Source: AP-15 sp963799085 | Lineage (GTDB): Bacteria > Pseudomonadota > Alphaproteobacteria > ATCC43930 > CGMCC-115725 | NCBI GenBank assembly: GCA_963799085.1 | Contig: CAWCWA010000006.1 | Location: 1-64,000 of the forward strand | DNA: 64,000 nucleotides | Reading direction: 5' to 3' | In this document: piece after piece, positions 34,465 to 43,796 of the stretch | How positions within the stretch are numbered: the first letter of the stretch is position 1 | Layout of the letters: the number at the start of each line of letters is the position of its first letter | The notes under the pieces: model-generated | Seen by the model: only the letters and a program-made list of their open reading frames with translations | The model's database searches: none | What the model was told of the DNA's origin: nothing | Program-made: the position numbers and the translations under genes

Positions 34465-35019
34465 GCCTCCGTCATAGACGCGGCCCATGATCGTATTGCC
34501 GTCGAGCCCGCCGTTGTTGAACCCGTTGGTATCGAAAGCGATGTCGCCGCCGCTGTCGTCGGCGTTCGTGACCATGACGTCCATCAGCAGGTTGCCGGCC
34601 GCCAGATCGTAGTTGAAGGGGGTGCTCAACGCGATCTGCAGCGTGTCGCCGAACGCCCAGGGTTGGAACAGGTCGCCGCTGAACACGACGGTGTTGTCGG
34701 CACCGATATTCGCGGCGAAGGTGGGCGAGAGCGTGTTCCAGTCGGCCGAAGTCGTCGACAATGCGATGGTCCAACTGCCGGAGTTCATGGTCGTCGCGAA
34801 CAAGTCGATCATGGTGTTGTAGAACTCCAGATCGGTGATCGTGATCGGCCCGGGAAAGACGCTCGCCGTGTAGATCTGCTGATACTCGCCGCTATAGGCG
34901 CCGCCGAAGGGGTCGACGTTCCCGGCCAAAGTATCGGGCGGCAATCCAACAACAACATCCGCGAAACTCGGCGCCGCATAAAGCACCATGGCGGCGACGG
35001 CCGAGAGGAGTTTGTTCAT
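34306..35019 (-). CDS. PEP-CTERM-sorted secreted protein
   Basis: Start chosen at the methionine of MNKLLSAVAAMVLYAAPSFA (35,019), giving 237 residues; the open frame extends further upstream without coding character. After the signal peptide comes a beta-sandwich-like domain (GPITITDLEFYNTMIDLFAT, FGDTLQIALSTPFNYDLAAG). The C-terminus PFNPVPEPASLSLLASALAA then FGVFRRRP is a PEP-CTERM signal. Function unknown. Intact; its 3' end is duplicated at 32,822. Confidence 0.8.
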   Translation of the reverse strand: MNKLLSAVAAMVLYAAPSFADVVVGLPPDTLAGNVDPFGGAYSGEYQQIYTASVFPGPITITDLEFYNTMIDLFATTMNSGSWTIALSTTSADWNTLSPTFAANIGADNTVVFSGDLFQPWAFGDTLQIALSTPFNYDLAAGNLLMDVMVTNADDSGGDIAFDTNGFNNGGLDGNTIMGRVYDGGLIDSGYGLVTGFSTTPFNPVPEPASLSLLASALAAFGVFRRRPARFPRSSRL

Positions 35020-35302
35020 ACGCTTTACTCGTTTGAATGTGCGGACTCGCTGCGAGAAGCTCGAGCAAATAACATGCCACCCTAAATTCTGTCGTAACCA
35101 CAGTAAGTTAAGTATTTTAACCATAATTCAATGTAAGAAATTCCGACGGGATTTTGACGCTGCGAGGGCGACGTATCGGGCGCCAATCCGCTTTCGCGCA
35201 ACCGGGTCCGGCGACTTGGCTGCGGCGAGAGAATGTAAAGGAATCCGACAATAACCGGAAGCGCGAGCGCGTTGTCCGGCCGGTCGCGCGGGCGCGACAG
35301 CG

Positions 35303-38300
35303 TCAGATGTCGTGGACGTCGACGATGCCGGGGAGCGATTTGACCGCGGCGCGCACGCGCGGATCGACGCGGTAGCCGCCGGGGATGGCGATTTCGACCT
35401 CGCGGTCGGGAAGGTCGAGGACGACGGTGATGCGCCCGCGGCCCGCGGATTCGCGCATGATGACGCTCTTCAGATGACCGAGCGCCCCCTCCTCGCCGAC
35501 GAACACCTTGAGACCGGCGGCGGCGTGAGCGACGACGCTGTCGAGCGCCTCGACCTTTTGCACGGTCAGCCGCAGATTGTCCTCCTCGCTGCGGACATCG
35601 ACGGTGACGACCAGAGGCTCGCCCGAATCGAAGAGCGAGCGCGATTGACTCAGCGTATCGGAGAACAGGGTCACCTCGAAGAGCCCGCTTGGATCCGACA
35701 TCTGGACAAAAGCAAAGCGGTTGCCGCGCGCCGAGGTGCGCTCCTTCCTGCCGATCACGATGCCGGCGAGGCGGAACCGGGTCGAGCCTCCGGCCGCGAG
35801 CCCTGCCGGCAGATCGGCGACGCGGATGATGCCGGCGCGCTCCAGGCTCTTGCCGTAGGGGTCGAGCGGGTGGCTCGACAGGTAGAAGCCGATCGCGGCG
35901 AATTCATGCTGCAGTTTCTCTACGGGCGGCCAGTCGGCGACGATCGGCAATGACGGGCGCGGCAGAAAGCTCGGGTCGATCGCGGCGAACAGATTCTCCT
36001 GGCGGCTGTCGCGCTCCTCGGCGGCAAGGCTCGCCTGGCGCAGCAGCAATTCGGCGGCGGCGAGGGTCTGCGCCCGGTTCGGGTTCAGACAATCGAAGGC
36101 GCCGGCCTTGGCGAGGCTCTCGAATTGGCGGCGGTTGAAGCTCCTTGCGTCGAGCCGGTGGGAGAAGTCGGCGAGGTCCTTGAACGGGCCGCCGCGCTTG
36201 CGTTCGGCCGCGAGTTCCGCCATCGCCAGCGCGCCGACACCCTTGACCGCAGCCAGCGCATAACGGATCGCAGGCTTGTCCCCGGGCTCGACGGTGAAGG
36301 TCACGCCGGAGCGGTTGATGTCGGGCGGCAGCAGGCGAATGTCGAGCCGGTCCAGTTCCTGGCGGAACAGGTTCAATTTGTCGGTATTGCCGAGGTCGGC
36401 GGTCATCAGGGCCGCCATGAATTCGACCGGATAATTGGCCTTCAGATACGCCGTCTGGTAGGCGACGAGCGCATAGGCGGCGGCGTGCGACTTGTTGAAG
36501 CCGTAGCCGGCGAATTTCGCCATCTGATCAAAGATATGGTCGGCGACGCTCCTGGCAACGCCGCGCTCGACCGCGCCGCTGACGAAGGCTTGGCGCTGCG
36601 CATCCATCTCCGACTGGATCTTCTTCCCCATCGCACGGCGCAGCAGGTCGGCGGCACCGAGGCTGTACCCCGCCAATACCTGCGCGATCTGCATGACCTG
36701 CTCCTGGTAGATCATGATGCCGTGGGTTTCCTTCAGGATCCCCTCGAGCGCCGGGTGCAGGTAGTCGGGCCGTTCCTCGCCGTGCTTGACCGCGATATAA
36801 CGCGGGATGTTTTCCATAGGGCCCGGCCGATAGAGCGAGACGACGGCGATGATGTCCTCGAAACGGTCGGGCTTCAGTTTTTTCAGCATGTCGCGCACGC
36901 CCGCCCCTTCGAGCTGGAACACGCCGGCGGTCTCGCCCCGCGCCAGCAGCGCATAAGCGCCGGGGTCGTCGAGCGGCAGTTCGGCGGGGTCGAGCGGGAC
37001 GCCGCGCGCGGCGAGCAGGTCGCGGGTGCGGGCGAGCACGGTCAGCGTCTTCAGGCCGAGAAAGTCGAATTTGACGAGGCCCGCCGGCTCGACCCATTTC
37101 ATGTTGAACTGGGTCACCGGCATGTCGGAGCGCGGGTCGCGGTAGAGCGGCACCAGCTCGGCCGAGGGCCGGTCGCCGATCACCACACCGGCGGCGTGGG
37201 TCGAGGCGTGGCGGTAGAGGCCTTCGAGCTTCAAGGCGATTTCGATCAGCCGCGCCACTGATTTATCGTCGTCGCGCTGCTGCTGCAGGGCGGGCTCGCC
37301 GGCGATCGCCTGTTCGAGGCTCACGGGGTGCGCCGGATTGTTCGGCACGAGCTTGCAGAGCCGGTCGACCTGGCCGTAAGGCATGGCAAGCACGCGGCCG
37401 ACATCGCGCAGCACCGCGCGCGCCTGCAATTTGCCGAAGGTGATGATCTGGGCGACGCGGTCGCGGCCATATTTCTGCTGGACGTAGCGGATCACCTCGT
37501 CGCGCCGGTCCTGGCAGAAATCGATGTCGAAATCGGGCATCGACACGCGCTCGGGGTTCAGGAAGCGCTCGAACAGGAGGCCGAAGCGCAACGGATCGAG
37601 ATCGGTGATCGTCAGGGCCCAGGCGACGACCGAGCCGGCGCCGGAGCCGCGCCCCGGCCCGACCGGGATGCCCTCGCGCTTTGCCCATTGGATGAAGTCG
37701 GCGACGATCAGGAAATACCCGGCGAAGCCCATCTCGATGATCGTGCCGAGCTCGAATTCGAGGCGTTCGCAATAGGGGGCTGCCTCGGTCTCCGACAGGC
37801 CGAGCCGGGCGACACGGGCATCGAGGCCGGCTTGCGCCTCCTGGCGCAGCAAGGTCGCCTCGTCGTCCCCATCATCCGCGGCGAAGGCCGGCAGGATCGG
37901 CTGGCGTGGCTGCGGGATGAAGGCGCAGCGCCGCGCGATGACGAGCGTATTGTCGCACGCCTCGGGCAGATCGGCGAAGGCCTCGCGCATCTCGGAGGCC
38001 GAACGGAAATAATGCAGCGGCGTCAGGTGGCGGCGATCGCGCTCGGCGACGACCACACCTTGCGCGATGCAGAGCAACGCGTCGTGCGCCTCGTAGAAAT
38101 CGCGGTCGGGGAAATGAACGTCATTGGTGGCGACCAGCGGCAGGTCGTAACGATAGGCGAGGTCAATCAGCGCCGGTTCGCAGCGCGCTTCCTCGGGCCG
38201 GCCGTGACGGCAAAGCTCGATATAGAAGCGGTCCTTGAAGATAGCGGCCAGTTCGCGCAGGAGGGCGTCCGCGGCCTCTGCCTGCCCTTCCGCCAGCAGA

Positions 38301-38758
38301 CGGCCGAGCGGGCCCTTCGGTCCGCCCGAAAGACAGATCAACCCGGCGCTCGCCTCGGCAAGTTCGGCGGGCGAAATGCTGGGTTCCGCCGAGCCTTCGC
38401 CCGTAAGATAGGCGTCGCTGATCAGCGCCAGCAGATTGCGATAACCTTCCTCGCTCTGGACCAGCAGCTCAATGCGCTCGGGCTCGGCCAAACGCCCGGA
38501 CCCGTTCAAGCGCCCGCTGTCGTCGCGGACGGCGAGCGCCACCTCACAGCCGATGACGGGTTGGATCCCTGCATCGACGCAGGCGGCAGCGAATTCGAGC
38601 GCGCCGAACAGGTTGGCGGTGTCGGTGACCGCCACCGCCGGCATCCCCTCGGCCCGGCATAATTTGGCAAGTTCCTTGATCCGCACGGCACCGGCCGAGA
38701 GCGAATAGGCGGTGTGGACGCGCAGATGGACGAAGTCGGCGAGCGGCATGAGATGCAT
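35303..38758 (-). CDS. dnaE: DNA polymerase III alpha subunit
   Basis: 1,151 residues from ATG 38,758; ATG 38,749 (MPLADFVHLRVHTAYSLSAG) may be the real start. Domains in order: PHP domain (HLRVHTAYSLSAGAVR), polymerase palm with catalytic acidic residues in MPDFDIDFCQDRRDEVI, thumb/fingers (PGPMENIPRYIAVKHG, GYGFNKSHAAAYALVAYQTA), helix-hairpin-helix region (GVGALAMAELAAERKRGGPF) and C-terminal OB fold (FRLAGIVIGRKERTSARGNR). Length is normal for replicative DnaE1. It is intact over 3.4 kb, which argues against uniformly poor sequence quality. It is the clearest housekeeping gene of the right half. Confidence 0.97.
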   Translation of the reverse strand: MHLMPLADFVHLRVHTAYSLSAGAVRIKELAKLCRAEGMPAVAVTDTANLFGALEFAAACVDAGIQPVIGCEVALAVRDDSGRLNGSGRLAEPERIELLVQSEEGYRNLLALISDAYLTGEGSAEPSISPAELAEASAGLICLSGGPKGPLGRLLAEGQAEAADALLRELAAIFKDRFYIELCRHGRPEEARCEPALIDLAYRYDLPLVATNDVHFPDRDFYEAHDALLCIAQGVVVAERDRRHLTPLHYFRSASEMREAFADLPEACDNTLVIARRCAFIPQPRQPILPAFAADDGDDEATLLRQEAQAGLDARVARLGLSETEAAPYCERLEFELGTIIEMGFAGYFLIVADFIQWAKREGIPVGPGRGSGAGSVVAWALTITDLDPLRFGLLFERFLNPERVSMPDFDIDFCQDRRDEVIRYVQQKYGRDRVAQIITFGKLQARAVLRDVGRVLAMPYGQVDRLCKLVPNNPAHPVSLEQAIAGEPALQQQRDDDKSVARLIEIALKLEGLYRHASTHAAGVVIGDRPSAELVPLYRDPRSDMPVTQFNMKWVEPAGLVKFDFLGLKTLTVLARTRDLLAARGVPLDPAELPLDDPGAYALLARGETAGVFQLEGAGVRDMLKKLKPDRFEDIIAVVSLYRPGPMENIPRYIAVKHGEERPDYLHPALEGILKETHGIMIYQEQVMQIAQVLAGYSLGAADLLRRAMGKKIQSEMDAQRQAFVSGAVERGVARSVADHIFDQMAKFAGYGFNKSHAAAYALVAYQTAYLKANYPVEFMAALMTADLGNTDKLNLFRQELDRLDIRLLPPDINRSGVTFTVEPGDKPAIRYALAAVKGVGALAMAELAAERKRGGPFKDLADFSHRLDARSFNRRQFESLAKAGAFDCLNPNRAQTLAAAELLLRQASLAAEERDSRQENLFAAIDPSFLPRPSLPIVADWPPVEKLQHEFAAIGFYLSSHPLDPYGKSLERAGIIRVADLPAGLAAGGSTRFRLAGIVIGRKERTSARGNRFAFVQMSDPSGLFEVTLFSDTLSQSRSLFDSGEPLVVTVDVRSEEDNLRLTVQKVEALDSVVAHAAAGLKVFVGEEGALGHLKSVIMRESAGRGRITVVLDLPDREVEIAIPGGYRVDPRVRAAVKSLPGIVDVHDI

Positions 38759-38860
38759 CCTCTCACGGGCGCCGCGCGAAATCAGCGGCTAACGCCAAGT
38801 GCCTGCACAGCCCCGATTTTCCGCGGACTCGGCGTTTTCTCAGATGGCGCGGCGATTCGC

Positions 38861-39585
38861 CTATTCCGGCGTTCCGTTAACCCCGTCTCCGGTCATCCCG
38901 ACGATGCTGCCGGCGCCCTGCAACGCCTTGACGATCTCGAACTTGTGCTCGGGGAAGACGCCGGCAAAGCCGTCCGCCGACATGATCTTTTGCAACCTGT
39001 CGCCGGCCGCCGCCTTATCGCCGAACACGTCATCCGCCACCACGATGTTTTGTCCGAGATCGAGCTGGCCGGCGATCTCGCGGGCGATCGCTTCGTGGTC
39101 GCCTGTCACCATCTTGATGTCCACTCCCATGCCGCGGGTCGTCTTGATCGTGTCGGCACAATCGTCGCGCGGCGGGTCGAATAGCGGCAGGAGGCCAAGA
39201 TACCGCCAGTTTTGACCGTCGCTGCGGGCGACGCCAAGGGTGCGGTACCCCTTGCCGGCGTCTTCCTCGACGAGCGAGTCGATGGCGCGCCGCTTGCCCG
39301 GATCCGGCTTGCACAAGTCGATGACGACCTGCGGGGCGCGCTTGGCGACCTTGAATGCCCGCCCGTCGGCTCGACTTCGGTCTCGGCGCGCTGGACTTCG
39401 GTCTCGGCGCGCTCGACTTCGGCCTCGGCGCGCTGGACTTCGGTCTCGGCGCGCTCGACTTCGGCCTCGGCGCACTTGACGACCGGATCAAACGGTTGGA
39501 AGGCGGTAACGGTGAAGGCATCGAGGGCCGCCGCCTCGGCTTTGATCCGGACATCTCTCCATGGCGGCTTCCCCGCCCCCGGCAC
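38861..39585 (-). pseudogene. P-type proton ATPase fragment with expanded heptad repeat
   Basis: Two frames together give DAFTVTAFQPFDPVVK, a 21-base repeat array, then DGRAFKVAKRAPQVVIDLCK, LGLLPLFDPPRDDCADTIKT, GMGVDIKMVTGDHEAIAREI and VGMTGDGVNGTPE before a stop. This is the nucleotide-binding and phosphorylation-domain end of a plasma-membrane H+-ATPase (P3A) type enzyme; the Asp of TGDGVND is kept but ND is changed to NG. The N-terminal half, the DKTGT site and all terminal helices are absent. A frame change occurs close to the repeat. Confidence 0.75.
39370..39474. repeat. Five 21-base tandem repeats in the ATPase remnant
   Basis: Units of the form ct(c/g)gacttcggtctcggcg with cg, alternating ctcg and ctgg starts, five copies (105 bases). 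On the minus strand each unit encodes seven residues (AETEVQR or AEAEVER). In intact homologues only one such heptad, like RTEAEVE, stands between FQPFDPVxK and DGRAFKV. Confidence 0.85.
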
Positions 39586-39589
39586 GACA

Positions 39590-39960
39590 GGCGGGCGATC
39601 TTATCGGGGCGCTGCCATTTCAGCTGCCGATACCCAGCAAAATATCGATGCCAAATAAACTTGTCTTAATCTTGACGCCGATGGCGACCAATGCCCACCG
39701 TCCGGCCGAAGCGGGGCAGTCGGGTGAAGGGCCGACACACCGATCCGGGACCAACCGAGTCGCGGGGCCGCACCGACTTCTTCGGCCGTAGGCGCCCCAG
39801 GCCTTCGAACGGCGACTCGGTGACTGCGCTATGGGAACTGGCTGCCGGGAATGCCGGGCAGCAGGGCGACATCGCCAAAGAGGATCGTGAGCGGTCGCCT
39901 CAATAGTAGGCGCGCGGGAGGTCCGCCGATTTCGTTGGGGTCCCCCGCACCGCTGGGCGG
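39590..39960. other. Gene-free stretch
   Basis: No credible gene seen between the ATPase remnant and the monooxygenase gene. Confidence 0.4.
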
Positions 39961-41298
39961 TCAGAAGCCGTAAGCAGGGAAGAAACGGTTTCCGGGGCGC
40001 GGCAGGCCGAGATTGTCGCGCAAGGTCTTGCCTTCGTATTCGCGGCGGAAGAGGCCGCGGCGCTGCAGTTCGGGCACGACCTGGTCGACAAAATCGTCGA
40101 GGCCGCCCGGGACCCACGGGAACATGATGTTGAACCCGTCGCAGGCGTTGCCGAAAAAATATTCCTCCATCCGGTCGGCGACCATCGACGGCGTGCCGAC
40201 CATGGCGAGGCCGCCATAGCTGCCGGCGATCTGCGCCAATTGCCGAACGGTGAGATTGTCGCGCCGGGCGCGCTCGATCACACGCTGCCTGCCGCTCTTC
40301 GAGGCGTTGGTTTCCGGGATCTCGGGCAGCGGGCCGTCGAGATCGAAGGCCGAGGCGTCGTGACCGAGCGCGATCGACAATGAGGCGATGCCGCTGTCGG
40401 GGTGGACGAGGCTGTCGAGGAGCGCGCGCTTCTCGCGCGCTTCGGCTGCCGTCTCGCCGACGACGACGAGGCATCCGGGCAGGATCTTGATATGGTCCGG
40501 ATCGCGCCCCGCCTTTGTCGCACGCTCCCTGACATCGGCGTAATAGCGCTTCGCGTCGGCGAGCTTGCCGCCGCTGGCGAAGATCATCTCGGCCGTCTCG
40601 GCGGCAAGCTGGCGGCCCGCGTCGGAGGCGCCGGCCTGGACGATCACCGGCCAGCCCTGGACCGGCCGGGCGATGTTCAAGGGGCCGCGTACCGACAGGA
40701 ACTCGCCCTTGTGGTCGAGCACATGCAGCCGCTCCGGGTCGAAATAGATGCCGTTCTCGACATCGCGGATGAAGGCGTCGTCGGCCCAGCTGTCCCACAG
40801 CCCGGTCACGACGTCGAAGAACTCGCGGGCGCGGCGGTAGCGCTCGCCATGCTCCATGTGCTCGGTCAATCCGAAATTGAGCGCCGCGTCGGGGTTCGAG
40901 GTGGTGACCAGATTCCAGCCGGCGCGCCCGCCGCTGATATGATCGAGCGAGGCGAAGCGGCGGGCGATCGTGTAGGCCGGCTCAAAGGTCGTCGAGGCGG
41001 TGGCGATGAGCCCCAGATGCTCGGTCGCCATCGCCAGCACCGGCAGCAGTGTCAAGGGGTCGAACGAGGTGACGGTGGCGCTGCGCTTCAACGCCGCCAT
41101 CGGCATGTTTAGCACCGCCAGATGGTCGGCCATGAACCAGGCGTCGAAGCGGCCCTGTTCGAGTTTCTGTGCGAAACGGATCAGGTGCTTCAGATTGAAA
41201 TTGGCGTCGGGCCAGGCCCCTGGATAGCGCCACCATGCGGTGTGGATGCCGACCGGGCGCATGAACGCCCCCAGATGCAATTGCCGCCCTGCCGCCAT
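39961..41298 (-). CDS. NtaA/SnaA/DszA-type FMN-dependent monooxygenase
   Basis: 445 residues from ATG 41,298. Bacterial luciferase-like fold: MAAGRQLHLGAFMRPVGIHT, then SLDHISGGRAGWNLVTTSNP, VIVQAGASDAGRQLAAETAE and GTPSMVADRMEEYFFGNACD. These flavin-dependent enzymes use FMNH2 supplied by a separate reductase to oxidise sulphur or nitrogen compounds (nitrilotriacetate, sulfones, dimethylsulfide). Substrate cannot be assigned. Divergent from a homologous gene (41,418), 119 bases apart, so a shared regulatory region is likely. Confidence 0.9.
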   Translation of the reverse strand: MAAGRQLHLGAFMRPVGIHTAWWRYPGAWPDANFNLKHLIRFAQKLEQGRFDAWFMADHLAVLNMPMAALKRSATVTSFDPLTLLPVLAMATEHLGLIATASTTFEPAYTIARRFASLDHISGGRAGWNLVTTSNPDAALNFGLTEHMEHGERYRRAREFFDVVTGLWDSWADDAFIRDVENGIYFDPERLHVLDHKGEFLSVRGPLNIARPVQGWPVIVQAGASDAGRQLAAETAEMIFASGGKLADAKRYYADVRERATKAGRDPDHIKILPGCLVVVGETAAEAREKRALLDSLVHPDSGIASLSIALGHDASAFDLDGPLPEIPETNASKSGRQRVIERARRDNLTVRQLAQIAGSYGGLAMVGTPSMVADRMEEYFFGNACDGFNIMFPWVPGGLDDFVDQVVPELQRRGLFRREYEGKTLRDNLGLPRPGNRFFPAYGF

Positions 41299-41417
41299 CG
41301 TCGCTTTCCTCGGTTCGGGTTGGCGGCGATGTTACCTGTGCGGCGCACCAAACTGCGAGCGGATATTGGTCTGGCCGCGTGCTAGGATCGAGCCGAGGGA
41401 AAAGGAAAGGAACGCGA

Positions 41418-42746
41418 ATGCCCGCCGCCAGCCGTCAGATGCATCTGGGCGTTTTTGTGCTCGGGGCGGGCAACCATTCGGCCGGCTGGCGCTACGAGGG
41501 CGCCGCCACGAGCAACAACGACCTGGCGGTGACCCTGGAGATCGCGCGCACCGCCGAGCGCGGCAAATTCGATCTCCTGTTCGTCTCCGACGGGCTCGTC
41601 ATGGATCCGGGCGACCTTCCCTCGTTTCTGTGCCGCTTCGAACCGACGACCCTAATTTCGGTTCTGAGCGCGACGACGACGCATATCGGCCTAGGCGCCA
41701 CGGTCTCGACTAGCTTCTCGGAGCCCTACAACGTCGCCCGCATTTTTGCCTCGATCGACCATATCAGCAACGGCCGCGCCGCTTGGAACGTCGTCACCAG
41801 CTCCGCCCCCAGGGCGGCGCTCAACTTCAGCCGCGAACAGCACATGGCGCATGAACTGCGCTATGAGCGCGCCAACGAATTCGTCGATGTCGTCAAGGGG
41901 CTGTGGGATTGCTGGGATGAAGGCGCCATCGTCGCCGATAAGGCGAGCGGGGTTTATCTCGACCCCAATAAGGTGCGTCCGCTCGACCACAAGGGCCGCT
42001 TTTTCCAGGTCAAGGGGCCAATCAATATGGCTCGCTGTCCGCAGGGCCACCCGGTCATCATCCAGGCAGGAGGCTCGCCCGCGGGGCTCGACCTCGCCGC
42101 GCGCACCGCCGATGTCGTCTTCTCCGTCGTGCAGGAGTTGGAAAGCGCCAAGGCCGCCTATACGGATCTGAAGGGCCGGCTCGCTCGCCATGGCCGCCGC
42201 CCCGACGAGCTTGCGGTGCTACCGGGGGTCATGCCGATCATCGGCCGCAGCGACGCCGAGGCCAAGGACAAGCTTTCGCAGTTACAGAGCTGGCTGACCC
42301 CGAGCAACGCAGCGGTCCTGGTTTCCGGCCGGATCGGCTACGACGTCTCGGGCTACCCGCTTGACGGCCCGGTGCCCGCCCCGCCGCCGGGCGGCGACAG
42401 CCGAACCTTCTCGCGCGTGCTGTTCGAGACCGCACGGCGCGAGAATATGACCTTGCGCGATCTCTACAACCTGACCGCGGCTGCTCGCGGCCATTGGGTC
42501 GTCTGCGGCACGCCGCAACGGATCGCCGATACCCTCGAAGAGTGGTTTCTCGGCGGCGCCGCCGACGGGTTCAATATCCTGCCGCCCTACTTCCCTGGCG
42601 CCTTTAGCGAGTTTGTCGATCTCGTCGTCCCCGAGTTGCAGCGCCGCGGCCTCTACCGTCACGAGTATCAGGGCGTCACGCTGCGTGACCATTTCGGGCT
42701 CGCCCGAATTTCTGCTCGCGCCGGCAAAACGGCGCTCAGCGCCTAG
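41418..42746 (+). CDS. NtaA/SnaA/DszA-type FMN-dependent monooxygenase (second)
   Basis: 442 residues from ATG 41,418, with aaaggaaaggaacgcga upstream. Same family as the divergent neighbour: MHLGVFVLGAGNHSAGWRYE, ASIDHISNGRAAWNVVTSSA, VIIQAGGSPAGLDLAARTAD and GTPQRIADTLEEWFLGGAAD. The two are distinct in sequence, so this is an old paralogous pair. No flavin reductase gene is visible. Confidence 0.9.
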   Translation: MPAASRQMHLGVFVLGAGNHSAGWRYEGAATSNNDLAVTLEIARTAERGKFDLLFVSDGLVMDPGDLPSFLCRFEPTTLISVLSATTTHIGLGATVSTSFSEPYNVARIFASIDHISNGRAAWNVVTSSAPRAALNFSREQHMAHELRYERANEFVDVVKGLWDCWDEGAIVADKASGVYLDPNKVRPLDHKGRFFQVKGPINMARCPQGHPVIIQAGGSPAGLDLAARTADVVFSVVQELESAKAAYTDLKGRLARHGRRPDELAVLPGVMPIIGRSDAEAKDKLSQLQSWLTPSNAAVLVSGRIGYDVSGYPLDGPVPAPPPGGDSRTFSRVLFETARRENMTLRDLYNLTAAARGHWVVCGTPQRIADTLEEWFLGGAADGFNILPPYFPGAFSEFVDLVVPELQRRGLYRHEYQGVTLRDHFGLARISARAGKTALSA

Positions 42747-43064
42747 CCAAAGCCGGGGACTACAGGCCGCCTGGCATCCGAACCTCGAGGTGTGACCGGA
42801 TTCGCCAAGTTTCGGTCCAGACGAGCGTTGGCGAGCCCTTGCCGACCTATGATCCAAGTGGCCCGCCCTCGGCAACTTGTAAACTACGATTTGTTACAAA
42901 TTCGGAAAGGTTTTGTCACGAAAAATGGCGAAACTTTGTGACAACGAGAGCCTCTACTAGACGCGCTTCGCAGGCGAACTGCGCATAAGGAATATATCGC
43001 GGTTCCCGCGTACGCCCTGACGCTTGGCCACGAGGCGAGCAAAATCGATCCCAGGAGAACTTGT
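42747..43064. other. Intergenic, possible promoter region of the sigma gene
   Basis: No gene. The stretch 42,880-42,960 is AT-rich for this region (gatttgttacaaattcgg) and could hold the promoter of the sigma-factor gene. I could not identify a certain EcfG-type element. Confidence 0.3.
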
Positions 43065-43746
43065 ATGGTGTCATGTCCAGGGCGAAACAGCAGCTCGCGA
43101 GCGCCCGAAAGCGATCCAGCTCCCGATTCTCCTGCGCACGACCCGCTCGCGACGAGGCAATCTTCGGACGCGCCGAAACAGAGCGACCTCGGGCGGCAGA
43201 TCGTGAAGAAATTCCGTACCTTCGGTGCATCGTCCGGTGCTGGCGTCGCGACAATGCCGATGCCGACGATCTGATCCAGGACACCTTGGTACTGGCGTTC
43301 GCCAATCTGCATCTGTCGCAACCGGGATCCAATCTGCGGGCTTGGCTCGCGATAATCAGGCGCAACGAATTCCTGGCCGGGATCGACTGCGCCAAGTGGC
43401 TCGCCTCGCGCCTACACGATGCGATGGAAGCGGCGGAGGCCGCCGACGGGTCTGAGGCTCGAGTACTGTTGCGCGATGTCGCCGGCGGGCTCGGCCGGTT
43501 GTCGGAAAAAAACAACGCGCCGTCGTCATGATGGTCGGCGTCGAAGGCAAATCCTACGAAGAAGTCGCGGCAACAATGGGCGCCTCGGTAGACGCGGTTC
43601 GCTGCGATTTATCCCGCAGCCGGGAGCGCCTGAGCCTGACGGTGTACCTCGTCGACCACAGTTCTCCTTGCGCCGGCCGGCCGCTGCGCTCCCCATCGGC
43701 ATTTCGCCGTCTGCCGTGGGCGCTCGTCATGGAGGCCGCCGATTGA
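43065..43746 (+). pseudogene. EcfG-like ECF sigma factor, two frameshifts
   Basis: ATG 43,065 follows aggagaacttgt. Reading MVSCPGRNSSSRAPESD to SDLGRQIVK, one indel leads to EIPYLRCIVRCWRRDNADAD and DLIQDTLVLAFANLHLSQPG (sigma region 2). A second change at the run of seven A near 43,508 leads to NAPSS-stop in one frame, or QRAVVMMVGVEGKSYEEVAA and SVDAVRCDLSRSRERL (region 4) in the next. Restored, it resembles the alphaproteobacterial general stress sigma factor (EcfG). No PhyR or NepR gene is adjacent. Both breaks are at short homopolymers, so they may be sequencing errors. Confidence 0.65.
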
Positions 43747-43796
43747 GAACGGAACGACCGACGGCTGACGCGTCCCTTTTGTTGCAGCGTGAGGGA

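Noticed and set aside
36125..38662. Long plus-strand open frames of 378 and 444 codons
   Set aside because: Both are antisense to the intact, well-conserved dnaE gene and have no family resemblance.
39370..39474. Possible CRISPR array
   Set aside because: Units of 21 bases are contiguous with no spacers and lie within coding sequence.
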